Positions 12,178-22,196 of a stretch of 64,000 bases of DNA are shown here, in pieces. Both the position numbers and the translations under genes were made by a program. Every line of letters begins with the position of its first letter. Position 1 is the first letter of the stretch. Location of the stretch: contig NC_059072.1 in assembly GCF_020497125.1 (NCBI RefSeq), positions 73,353,697 through 73,417,696 on the forward strand, written 5' to 3'. Below the pieces are notes generated by a model that worked only from the letters and a program-made list of their open reading frames with translations, was not told the origin of the DNA and ran no database searches. Origin of the DNA: Mauremys mutica (lineage: Eukaryota > Chordata > Testudines > Geoemydidae).

Positions 12178-13262
12178 CTACAATTACTATACTAGTATTT
12201 GTTACTGCTAATATACCTATAATGGAAAAGCTCCCATACCACTAGAATCCTTTTTATAGGCTTATAATTCTGTGTGCAAAAATGTGTGACAGATTAAAAT
12301 TGCATAAAGTTTTATCTGATAGAGTATTTTTGTCCCACTCTTCCCTACTTTGTTCCCAATTTAAAAAAAAAAAATTATTTACAGATGAACACTTTCACTA
12401 CTTCAACTTGCCCCAAAATGCACAGTTTGTTTAGGCACTAGAATAGCTTTGAATGGGTTTACTTTTCAAGTAAGATTTTGAAGACATTTTGTGTATTAAT
12501 ATGGACTAAGTCACTATATATTTTTTTTTAATATTTAGCAAGCTATGCACTACACATACAATCAACACTTTTCATTTAGAACAGTTTTACATTGCACCAA
12601 ATCTTTTGGCCAGTATATAATTAAAAATCAAGGAAATTCAGTCTACTTGCAGAAATCTAACAGTGTATATTGTGATCTTATGTAATATATGTGCAATACC
12701 TAGACACACTAGTAAGGAGTGAATGACAGAGTGACAGCCTTAACTCTGAATTTCCTTGTTTTTTTCAGTCCGTAACAGACTTTCAGTGGTTACAGTAACA
12801 GTTTAAAATTCAAACTTTTCTGATAGGTTTTCTTCACTGGGAGCGATACTTCCACTAATTTTACATTGCTTGCATTTATTTATATAAATTTTATGTGACA
12901 GAGACTTTGCCTGCAGCAACCATGCTACTTTATGAAAAATACATATGCGAAGTAGTGCTTACTACCAAAATGGCTTCTGAGCCACATCATTCCCCCAGAT
13001 GCCTCCAATGTCAAAGTGGGGAAAACGGATTAAAAAATGTCCCAAGTAAGTTTAAATCACAAAATTAGCATGTCTGTCATGTGGAATCTTCTGGTGTAGT
13101 AAACCAGAAGGATCTAGGTTTCTCCTACCAGTTTCCCACCTGTTGTGAATGTTAAACATCAATTACATTAGGCAACTAGAGAGCTTGATTTCTGAATTTC
13201 CCTAGGCCTTTTATTTTCCAAAGAGAAAGTAGGATGTGATTACATATTGAAGATAAATACTT

Positions 13263-13551
13263 AGGGCTTGTCTACACTACAGGTTAGGTCGGTATACTTT
13301 ATGTTGCTCATGGGTGTGAATAAACCATCCCCCGAGCAATGTAAGTGACACTAACCTAAGCACCAGTGTAGACAGTACTATGTCGGTGGGAAAGCTTCTC
13401 CTGCCAACATAGCTACTGCTTCTTGAGGAGGTGGTTTTATTATGCCAACAGGAGAACTCACTCCCGTCAGCAGACGGCATCTTCACCAGATGCACTACAG
13501 CAGTGCAACCACATCAGTGCTGCTGTAGCACTTCTAGTGTAGACTAGCCCT
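13263..13551. mobile_element. GTCTACACT-type MITE, intact ends
   Basis: Terminal inverted repeats are AGGGCTTGTCTACACTA at the left and, as reverse complement, AGGGCTAGTCTACACTA at the right (16 of 17 identical). It is 289 bp and has no coding capacity. Related copies are at 7284-10504 (split), 52999-53222 and, reversed, 58919-59150. No target duplication was identified, so the superfamily is open. Confidence 0.8.
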
Positions 13552-13562
13552 CAAGGTATTTC

Positions 13563-13825
13563 TATGCAGCCTACAGCAGCAAGCCTCCCAGCCCAGGTCA
13601 ACAAACTTGGGCTCGCAATCTCGTGCTACCATGCTAAAAATACAAATGTAGACAATGAAGCTTGGGATACAGCTTGGATTCTGAAACTTAGAGAGGGATG
13701 TGGACTTCAGAGCCCAAGCTGCAACTTTAAAGCACTGTCTAATGCAGCTATTTTTAGCACAGTACCACAAGCCCAACTTTGTTGATCTGGGCTGGTAGGC
13801 TCGATTCTGCATGAGCTATAGACAT
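13563..13825. mobile_element. Second MITE with long subterminal inverted repeats
   Basis: It lies immediately next to the previous element. An arm with CCCAGCCCAGGTCAACAAAC (about 13588-13620) is repeated inverted as TTGTTGATCTGGGCTGGTAG (about 13779-13798). The ends read TTTCTATGCAGC and GAGCTATAGACA. Short open frames in it are chance. Confidence 0.6.
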
Positions 13826-14466
13826 CACAAAGAACGTTTGGTTCAATGTTCTGTATCTCTATGCGATCAGACATACACACTAACAACTGAAATAAATACT
13901 ACACAATGCCTTCTTATTTCAGTGTATGGTTATTGAGATACTTCTATATTTATATTACTAAGGGTAATTACTTATTACAAAGTTCATTGTAATCACTTCA
14001 GTTGTCAACCAGTTTCTTCCCTCCCTACCCCCCATTTAGAAATCTTTCCACAGTGTTACTATAGGTATTTATTTGGGATTTTTCTTTTTTTAGGTGAACC
14101 GTTTAAGCAAAGAACAGAAATATAAACCTGCAAGTAACCTATGTAATAGTATTTGTGCTGCCAAAAATCTACATTATAATTCAAGAGCAAAACAAAATAG
14201 AAGTAACATGAAAGAGCATAACTCACAATGTTATCTTTAGTTTAAGGTATTTTGTGAGATTCTTTGGAAGTTTCTCTCAAAACAGTTTTTGGAAGGTTAA
14301 TGAAATCTGTATCATGTTGATAGCTGTTTCAGTACAGTTAGTAAACAGACAAGTATTGCTTCACTTACTGTACTAGCTGATTTACAATTAACTACTGCAC
14401 TTTTTTATAAATAAGAAAACGACCATTTTGTGTAACAGCACCATTACTCGCAGGACCTTTACACAC

Positions 14467-14643
14467 CTCCGTCTCTCCCTGACCTCTGACGTTGAGGACA
14501 CAGTGCCAGAAGTAGTTGTAGTCATGGTTGTGGTAGTAGCTGTAGCATTTACAACAGATGGTGCAACAGGAACGGTCACTGCTGTAGGAACATTGTCCTT
14601 TTCTTTCTCAGTACTATCCTCAGCCCACAAACGATTTGAGGTA
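14467..14643 (-). CDS. PPP1R12A: PPP1R12A exon, Thr/Val-rich segment
   Basis: 177 bp, acceptor GATGCGATAG after a CTTTTCTCTTTTTT tract, and a weaker donor GTGTGT. It encodes TSNRLWAEDSTEKEKDNVP, then a Thr/Val/Ala-rich run and SEVRERRR, matching about human residues 609-667. It starts by completing a split Ser codon and ends two bases into an Arg codon (phase 2 to 2), so skipping it keeps the frame. Confidence 0.95.
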
Positions 14644-15082
14644 CTATCGCATCACAAGCAGCAACACAAAAAAGAGAAAAGGAAACGCTAAACAATGAAA
14701 GCACTTTACTAAACAGCTGATAACATGTAAGTTGAGGGATGGATTTTTTTAAAAGAACAAAATGGAGAAATGTCTCTGCTATGAAATATGAAGCTCACCT
14801 GGAGCCATTAAATTAGATAAATTCGAAGTTAAACAGTTCACACTGCTTGAACTTTATTATTCTTTACCCTTCTAGCACTCAATTTATTCTTTTACAGACA
14901 TGCATAGCTGCCACTTAATAGCGAAAGCCATCCACAATTATTTTTTAGCCAAATTGTATATGCTTAAACAAATTTAACAAGAAAATGAAAAAATCCAGAG
15001 CCCCATGACCTACTAAACAAAAAAAGCATGCACATACATAAGCACACAGTCGATCTGACACACAGTGTGTTGATGCCCTTAC
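14644..15082 (-). other. Short intron
   Basis: 439 bp between two in-frame exons. Polypyrimidine tract next to the acceptor; otherwise nothing recognised. Confidence 0.8.
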
Positions 15083-15250
15083 CTGCTTTGTACACCTGCT
15101 GAAGTAGAACCCGTTGTAATCTTTGTAGTAGTGTTTGTGCTGGAAAGCAGGCTTTTCTGAAGACCAGCTGAAGAGGTAACTGTTGGTGCTGATGTAGTAC
15201 TTGGAACATGAGAACTAATCAAGTCATCTTGTCTTCTACCAAAGGAGCCA
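15083..15250 (-). CDS. PPP1R12A: PPP1R12A exon matching the human variable segment ~553-608
   Basis: 168 bp (56 codons), acceptor CTCACCCTCAG and donor GTAAGG, phase 2 to 2. It encodes GSFGRRQDDLISSHVPSTTS and a Ser/Thr-rich tail ending SAGVQS. Counting along the human protein places it at about residues 553-608, the 56-residue segment absent from a known human MYPT1 isoform. It is therefore a likely alternatively spliced exon here too. Confidence 0.95.
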
Positions 15251-15409
15251 CTGAGGGTGAGAGGCATTTACATAGGATGTGTTTGTATCATTTATATTTG
15301 CATATAAAGACATCATAAAGCTACGAAGTGACTAATTAAAACACAAGACCTCATCTCAGACACATTTTTGGGGCAAACGGAACATTTTCAAATTGGAATT
15401 GCATTCCTA

Positions 15410-15800
15410 TTTCCCTTGACTCAGCCCCCTTTCAGCCTCCGATGCTGTAACCTGAGAGTCATCCTTAATCCTGGACTTTTCTTCTGCTACTCAGGCAGAT
15501 TTGGAGACAGAATATCACCACCCCATAGGCTCACATATATGTAGTTGTGTTTCAACTGCCTCTGCCGAAGTCCTCATCATTATCTTCATTGCCTCATTCT
15601 TCGACTATTGCATCACTCATCTCAATGGATTCTCCAATATCCATACACACAGATGCCAGCAATATTCTCAGTTATTCATATCTGCTGCCTCTCTTTTCAA
15701 GCTCTCTGTGGATTTGCTCCATCATAGCTCAGAAATATTATGCCACTCTATTTCTAACTCTCTTTCTAACACTCCCCCTTTCATCTCGATATTTCAAGGT
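15410..15800 (+). mobile_element. L2-like LINE relic
   Basis: Plus-strand translation gives LRVILNPGLFF, then ASAEVLIIIFIASFFDYCITHLNG. This matches the order and spacing of the LGVxLDPxLSF and HAFIxSRLDYCNxLLxGLP blocks near the C-terminus of L2-type reverse transcriptases. Frames are broken. Confidence 0.55.
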
Positions 15801-16752
15801 GTAGAGAGGAAAAGGAGGTCGGGGGAAAGAAAAGAACACAAAGGTTCCCACACAACTGTCCCTGAACTTCTCATTCTGCATAGCAGAGTTGAAAGCACTG
15901 TGATCAGATATGCTTTTTCTGTGCCTGAACTTAGTAGCTCCATAGCCTCTTGGGCTCTATAGACTGTCACCCTACTGCAAAACATTAGTATGAGTACTGT
16001 CAGTTTGCCATCACTACTCTGGATTTTTTATTCTTCTATGGCTGTTAAATTTGCATACAAAGAAACCTATGATAAAAGAACATAAAAGTTGAACATTAAG
16101 AATGCAGGAATTACCAACTTAAAGTTGCATGCACAATCTGAACTCTACCCCTTGTGCAGATGGAATATAATACAGTCTTCAGCTGCATGATCTCATGCTA
16201 TTTCTCAAGCAATAGCAATATAGGTGTCACATTCTGATTTGTTTACTGGCCCCTCTGGGCTGCCTGAATTACACAAAAGGGGTCAGAAAGCAGCTGGAGC
16301 TGCCCATCTTAGAATGCTGCTAGCGTGGGGAGCTCTCAAATGGTACCAAGCTGGCACACTAAGCCCCCACTCAGTCCTGGTGTGTAACCATAACCAGCTC
16401 CTTCAGAGAGCCCACTGCAGCTCTGAAACCTGTCACTGCAGCTCTGTACTGCAGATAATCTAAGCCACAATACAGAAGCTTTTTCAACAACTTAAAATAT
16501 ACATGTGCAGCATCATGCTGTATTCTATGTTTGCCAGAGAACCAGTCTATTATTTCTATCCTCTCCCTTCAGCCCTTCTTCCACTGGAACATTCGCTCCA
16601 TCTTTTTTTTTTTTTTTAAGCCAGCAACAGTATCAAAATATGCACACAATGAATTTAAGCAAGCACATAATATTATTGTAACCCTCATTCACCATGCCTA
16701 CCCCCCAACTGTTTGCTACTCCAACTAGTTGTACTATGTTTAAAATTAAATT

Positions 16753-16866
16753 AACAGGAGTACTTGTGGCACCTTAGAGACTAACAAACTTGTTAGTCTC
16801 TAAGGTGCCACAAGTACTCCTGTTCTTTTTGCGGATACAGACTAATACGTCTGCTACTCTGAAACC
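16753..16866. mobile_element. Palindromic retroelement tail with 12-bp target duplication
   Basis: Bases 16753-16787 and 16790-16824 are perfectly complementary (35-bp arms, 2-base loop). After the hairpin comes CTTTTTGCGGATACAGACTAATACG...CTCTGAAACC. TAAAATTAAATT at 16741-16752 is repeated exactly at 16867-16878. The same tail lies at 35165-35395. I associate it from memory with an abundant turtle Penelope-like or SINE-like element. Confidence 0.8.
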
Positions 16867-17204
16867 TAAAATTAAATTGTAAGTGTTCTTGGGTGAGAAA
16901 CTTTGTCTTACTTATTCTCTAAAGAGTTTACTATACTTTAGGCACTGGATAGATTAATAAATACTATTACTAGTAATATATAGTTAGCCACTTTAAAACA
17001 TACTACAGATAACTGTAGTAGTGAACAAACTGAAAATTTGCTGGTGTAGCTGTAATAGGACACCTAAGTCTGAAGTTAAATAAGATTCACAGTTAGCTGT
17101 CTTACCACTAAATTGCACCAAAGGAAGGCTGAGCTGCTACATTAATAAAGTATGCCTAAAAGAGATGGCAACTAAACATTTAAGTATTCAATGATATACC
17201 AGAC

Positions 17205-17360
17205 TGGGTAAAATTTTCGAGAGTGCCTAAATGACTTAGGAGGTCAAGTTTGGTTTTCAAACGTGAGTTAGGCTCCTTGGAGCGTAAGCCTCACTGAAAG
17301 TCAATGGTGCTTAAACGATTGTTGAAAACAGGACTTAGGATAACATTTTCAAAAGCATCT
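17205..17360. repeat. Palindromic dispersed repeat
   Basis: TTTTCGAGAGTGCCTAAATGACTTAGGAGG...TGAAAGTCAATGG...GACTTAGG...ATTTTCAAAAGCATC. This is a self-complementary family familiar in amniotes whose centre is the TCAATG motif. Old and diverged. Confidence 0.55.
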
Positions 17361-17817
17361 ATGATAATAAAAACAGTGCAAGTAAAAAAAGAATGAAAAG
17401 ATATTAGAAAGTGCTACATGAATAGGTCAGATACAGAAAAAACTGATTGCATATGAGAAATAGCATTAAAACTATATAATAATGCATATACACAAAGGTT
17501 TCTCCTACAACCCTAACTTTGACATTTTCCAACTGCTAAGGTTATGCAGCCTTTGTCTTAAATTCCATTTAAAAAATGAATTTAAAGGTTTTTCTTCTTT
17601 TCTTTTAAAGAAAAACATGAAAGATATACTCTATAATATGGAACAATTTAGCTACACAATACTGGAACCACTGATTTGCATCTTAGTGACAAAGAAAAAG
17701 GCTCTGAAGGAGTACACCTCACCACCTTTTGCACTATTAGCATGTTTCAGCGTGCAGTTAGTTATCCATACATCCATGGACAGCAAGGCCTTTTTTAATT
17801 TATACACTTTACATGCT

Positions 17818-17940
17818 TATGGCCCAATCATACAAACATTTACCGAAGTGAGTAACTTTACTCACATGAGTAGTCCCATCCGTGGAATTACTCAATTGAA
17901 TAAAGTTATTCATGTGTATGTTTGCAGGACTTGACCCTTT
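17818..17940. repeat. Palindromic dispersed repeat
   Basis: GGCCCAATCATACAAACATT ... CACATGAGTAGTCCC ... GTATGTTTGCAGGACTTGACCC. The outer parts are inverted copies of each other. Family of the same general style as 17205-17360 and 38237-38350. Confidence 0.6.
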
Positions 17941-18733
17941 GCGAGAAAACTCTGCAATGTGTACTGTAAATGCATGGAGAGTTATTTTCAATGGAGTCAA
18001 ATCTCATTCATATCGAGAACCTTCTTTAAAAAAAAATCCAGAGTAGGCATATGTCTATATTCTCTGAAGACTGTGACCAAGCCTAATTTTAAAATAGTTC
18101 CATCCCTAGGAATATTGGCACAAGAACTTTGTCCAAAAAATAAAATAAAATAAAATTTAAAAAAAAAAATCACAATTTTTCTATCCCACCATCCTCAAAC
18201 TTACAAGAGGCTGAACCATTTTATTCAAAATTTAAAAAATAGTGACCTACTATTTGGATAATTAGTTACCAAATCTGGGAAATTTCAAACCTAATTCCAG
18301 GTACCTAGGAAAGACTGAAAAAACAGGATGGCAGAATGGAAATAATGCAATTTTAAATATAGTGGTTACTGCTATTCCTACTTCACATGCACAACTCTAA
18401 GCTGGTTTGTAAAATCATGTTTAGAAAAAATAATGGTTTGTGAAAGAAGTAATTGGTATTGGTGTGTGCGTGTGTGTGTGTAAAAGAATAAATGAACGCC
18501 ACAAGGATTTTAACTTCTCTTCCTTTAGGAGTCTCTCTTGGCATTACTTTGGAATTAATTTTTGTTTTATGATAAAAAAAAGAGTGACATCTTTACGGTG
18601 GCAATGTTTAATTGAAAACTGTCCTTGTAGGGTAAAAAAAATCCATTAATCATTTAATAGTTTTTCTTAAACACAAGCTAACAATTTGTTCACTTATTTT
18701 GCTGAAAGCAATGCACATGGTCACAGCCCTTAC

Positions 18734-18856
18734 CTTTTTTGATAACTTGTATTTAGTGATGTAGGTCCTTCATTCAAGCTGTTTTTCTTGATATCTTCCT
18801 CCCATTTTCTTCTTGTGTAAGAACCACTACTACGTATTGAGCTAGCAGATGAATCC
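18734..18856 (-). CDS. PPP1R12A: PPP1R12A 41-codon exon (central-insert type)
   Basis: 123 bp, acceptor CTTTTTACAG and donor GTAAGG, phase 2 to 2. It encodes DSSASSIRSSGSYTRRKWEE, then DIKKNSLNEG...TSYQK. Its 41-codon length equals the 41-residue central insert that distinguishes the two chicken MYPT1 isoforms (M133 and M130). Human carries about 35 residues here. It is likely alternatively spliced. TRRKWEEDIKKNS is the conserved core. Confidence 0.94.
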
Positions 18857-20210
18857 CTGTAAAAAGATTGTATTTGTGTAAGGCTTGTATTAGTGATAGT
18901 TTTGTTTGTTTGTTTAAAGGGGATTGCAAAAGAGGAAAAATACAGGATTGGGACTTGAGAAAGTAAGCATACCTGTGCAGACAACAATAAAATTACCTTT
19001 TAGTTAGCAAATTTCAAAGCTCCTATAGATAAATTACTATATCTAGTCATGTTAATACTGATAGACATATAAAAGAAAACACATGGATGAAAAGAGGCTA
19101 TGGTAGAGAAGGGAAACCAGAAATATCAAATTAATAGGCGTATTTTACATGTTGACATCATTGGTTTTATCTTCTTATGACAGGGTCAAGAGCAGGGGTC
19201 GGCAACCGGTGGCTCGCGGCTCGCCAGGGTAAGCACCCTGGCTTTGGAGAAGCAAAATTACAGGTAAGTAGTTTTCCCTTGACTACATTATGGTGTCCCA
19301 GTAGCATTGTGGGACACTCTTGACCAGAGGTCGGCAACCGGTGGCTCGCGGCTCGCCAGGGTAAGCACCTATTCTCGTAGCTGAAGTTGCATATCTTAGA
19401 TCGATCCCCACCCAGTGTAGGCCAGGCCTAAGAGACTAGATGAGCAACCAGTCTTCCCACTTCAATCCTCCACTCCAACAGGTCTACACCAGAACTTTTG
19501 CTTTTCTCACTTCGTGTATGATTTTCTAGACAAGAGCAAAGCTCAGAGAGAGGGAGAAGTGAAAAGAGTCTAAGGCTTTAAACAGCTATTGTGTTAGATC
19601 TATTGGCTCCCATGGGTCTAACTGCAGGCAAGGAAATCCAACTTTTTTTTTTTAAAATAAGGCCAGTAAGAGTTTTTCCAGCCAGTGTCCAGCTAGATAG
19701 AAATTCTACAACTCCTACAGGCGCATATGAAATGGCTAACACAAGTACAGGACTCACAAAAATATGTTGCTACAAGTCCCCCTTGGAAAATATATTTGCC
19801 TCTACAAAATAAAGAAAGCCTACGACACACCACAAATTTTATATTGGAAGAAAAATATTAGTGGCAAACTAAAATGATAACATTACATTAAATTCAAGCA
19901 AAAGAGAAAGAGGATGCACTTGTAACAGCAATGTAAATATGTAGAAAATGTTTATTATTGTATATGAAGGGCCTTAAGTAGCTACGACTACCATCTTAGT
20001 ACATGAAAACATTTAACAACCTACTACAATATTCTAGAGGCATGACATCATTAAAGACAATGTCTAAATGATGAACTTCTAGATGTAATGTAATTTGGCA
20101 CTTTAAGGTTTCTGAAACTTTCTCCACAAAACTAGACTTGCATTATATTTTAAAGATAACATAGTACTGTTTCAAACAGCACTATGTTAAAGTCCACTAA
20201 GAAAAAAACG
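18857..20210 (-). other. Intron, left of the DIRS element
   Basis: Mostly AT-rich and unassigned, apart from the duplicated hAT-like end at 19197-19369 and a fragment of a TCGATC-type MITE at about 19370-19437 (CTTAGATCGATCCCCACCC...GTGTAGGCCAGGCCT). Confidence 0.6.
19197..19369 (+). repeat. 41-bp direct duplication of a hAT-like terminus
   Basis: A 41-bp sequence starting GGTCGGCAACCGGTGGCTCG is present identically at 19197-19237 and 19329-19369. CAGGGGTCGGCAACC is a known hAT terminal sequence type in turtles (from memory). The 91 bp between the copies hold TGTCCCAGTAGCATTGTGGG. Only end fragments remain; there is no coding part. Confidence 0.75.
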
Positions 20211-20440
20211 GGTACTCACCTTTCTGTAACTGTTGTTCTTCGAGATGTGTTGCTCATATCTATTCCAGTTAGGTGTGTGCACGTGCCACGTGCACGGATG
20301 TCGAAAACTTTTTCCCTAGCAGCTACCCATTGGGCTGGCTGGGGAGCCCCCTGGAGTGGCGCAGATATGGCGTTTTATACAAGACCCTGCCGGCCCGACG
20401 CCCCTTCAGTTCCTTCTTGCCGGCTACTCCGACAGAAGGG
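20211..20440 (+). repeat. DIRS left inverted terminal repeat
   Basis: Begins GGTACTCACCTTTCTGTAAC. From about 20250 (ATCTATTCCAGTTAGGTGTG) to about 20395 it is an inverted copy of the right end. It shares AACTTTTTCCCTAGCAGCTA and GGAGCCCCCTGGAGTGG. The outermost bases differ between the two ends, as usual for DIRS elements. Confidence 0.88.
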
Positions 20441-20454
20441 AAGGAGGGTGGGAA

Positions 20455-20560
20455 TGGAATAGATATTAGCAACACATCTCAAAGAACAACAGTTACAGAA
20501 AGGTGAGTAACCATTTTTTCTTCTTCGAGTGATTGCTCTTATCAATTCCAGTTAGGTGAC
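20455..20560 (+). repeat. DIRS internal complementary region (ICR)
   Basis: GAATAGATATTAGCAACACA...CAGAAAGGTGAGTAACC is the complement of the left end. It runs directly into TTCTTCTTCGAGTGATTGCT...CAGTTAGGTG, which is the complement of the right end. This is the two termini joined, the template that DIRS elements use to complete a circular intermediate. Confidence 0.85.
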
Positions 20561-20592
20561 TCCCAAGCCTTACCTCGGAGGTGGGGTCGGAG

Positions 20593-21957
20593 TCAAGGAA
20601 CTGCAGATTGGAGGATCGCTCTGCCAAAGGCCGCATCATCCCGAGAGTGCTGGACAATGGCATAGTGGGACGTGAAGGTGTGAGCCGAGGCCCACATGGC
20701 AGCCCTGCAGATTTCCTGGAGAAGAATGTGTGCCAGGAAGGCAGCTGATGATGCCTGAGCTCTCGTTGAGTGAGCCGTAACAGCAGGCGGAGGGACATTT
20801 GCCAGGTTATAGCAAGCACGAATGCACCCGGTGGATCCACGAAGATATTTGTTGAGAGGAAAACAGGGCACCTTTCATCCGCTCCACAATGGCGACAAAC
20901 AACTGGGTTGTTTTACGAAAGGGCTTTGTTTGGTCTATATAGAAGGCGAGTGCCCTTCTAATGTCAAGAGAATGGAGACGTTGTTCACGAAGGTCAGCAT
21001 GCGGTTTTGGGTAGAAAACCGGTAGGAAGATATCCTGGCTCACATGGAAGCGGGACAGCACTTTTGGTAAGAAGGCCGGGGGAGGTCTTAGTTGAACGTT
21101 ATCTTTATGAAAGGTGTTATAGAGCGGCTCACACATGAGAGTCCGTAGTTCGGACACCCGACGTGCGGAAGTGATGGCCACTAGGAAGGTGACCTTCCAG
21201 AAGAGATAGAGAAGTGAGCAGGAGGCCAGCGACTCAAAAGGAGGGTCCAGAAGGCAAGAGAGGACCAAGTTAAAGGTTCCATGCAGGCATGGGTGGCTTC
21301 GTTGGAGGATGGATTTTTCTCCAGGCCTTTGAGGAAACGCCGCACGACTGGGTGTGCAAACATGGAGCGCCCGGCTGCGCCTGGGTGAAACGCAGCGATG
21401 GCCGCGAGGTGGACCTTAAGGGATTCAAAGGCTAGGTGCTGGTCCTTTAGGAACATCAAGTAGTCCAAGATGCACGGAATTGGAGCCTGAAGTGGGGGCA
21501 CCTGCCGCTGAGCGCACCAGCTGGAAAATCTTTTCCACTTGGCTTCATAGGTAAGCCTGGTTGATGGCTTGCAACTTTCGAGAAGCACCCGCCTTACCGA
21601 GTCTGAACAGGCGCGTTCAGCCTGGTTTAGCCACAGATCCTTGAGGCCATGAAGTGGAGCGACTGAAGGTCCGGGTGCAGGAGACGACTGTGGTTCTGAG
21701 AGATGAGGTTGGTGCTGAGAGGGAGACTCAGGGGAGCCTGGATTGACAGGTCCAGCAGGATCGGGTACCAACACTGACATGGCCAGGCAGGGGCTACCAG
21801 AATGACATCTGCCTTGTCCCGGCAGACCTTGAGGAGCACCTCGTGTACCAATGGGAACGGAGGGAAGGCATAAAACAACTGACTCGACCATGTGATTTGG
21901 AAGGCGTCTGCTATCGAGCCCGGACTGTAGCCCCGGAAGGAACAGAAGGCTGGGCAC
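20593..21957 (-). pseudogene. DIRS tyrosine recombinase (frameshifted)
   Basis: A SAM-like N-terminal domain (SCKPSTRLTYEAKWKRFSSW ... HLAAIAAFHP ... PVVRRFLKGL) is followed, in other frames, by the catalytic domain. It has the first Arg block TSARRVSELR (about 21140-21170), HSTR at 20761-20772, and the Tyr in FTSHYAIV (codon at 20662-20664). All expected catalytic residues are still readable, but at least two frameshifts separate them. It overlaps the end of the RNase H-linker frame. Confidence 0.85.
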
Positions 21958-22196
21958 TTCCTGTTGGACTGCGAAGCGAACAAGTCAACTCGGGGAAACC
22001 CCCAGGTGTGGAAAATGGAATGAATGATATCCAGACATATCAACCACTCATGAGTAAGAAAACACCTGCTCAAGCTGTCCGCCAGAACGTTCTGGACACC
22101 TAGCAGGTACGTGTGGGCTAAGCAGAAGTTCCACAGAAGGAGGGCTTCTTAGCAGAGTGGCAATGACCAGGCTCTGCCTTGCTTGTTCAGGTAGGA

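Larger units (their letters stand above)
15251..18733 (-). other. Intron with LINE relic, hairpin element and palindromic repeats
   Basis: Contains an L2-like relic (15410-15800), a perfect hairpin insertion (16753-16866) and two palindromic dispersed repeats (17205-17360 and 17818-17940). The segment 16220-16460 is moderately GC-rich and unassigned. A (GT)n run lies near 18465-18480. Confidence 0.6.

Noticed and set aside
14428..14691. Plus-strand open frame of 87 codons
   Set aside because: Antisense shadow of the PPP1R12A exon at 14467-14643, whose Thr/Val-rich codons leave the opposite strand open.
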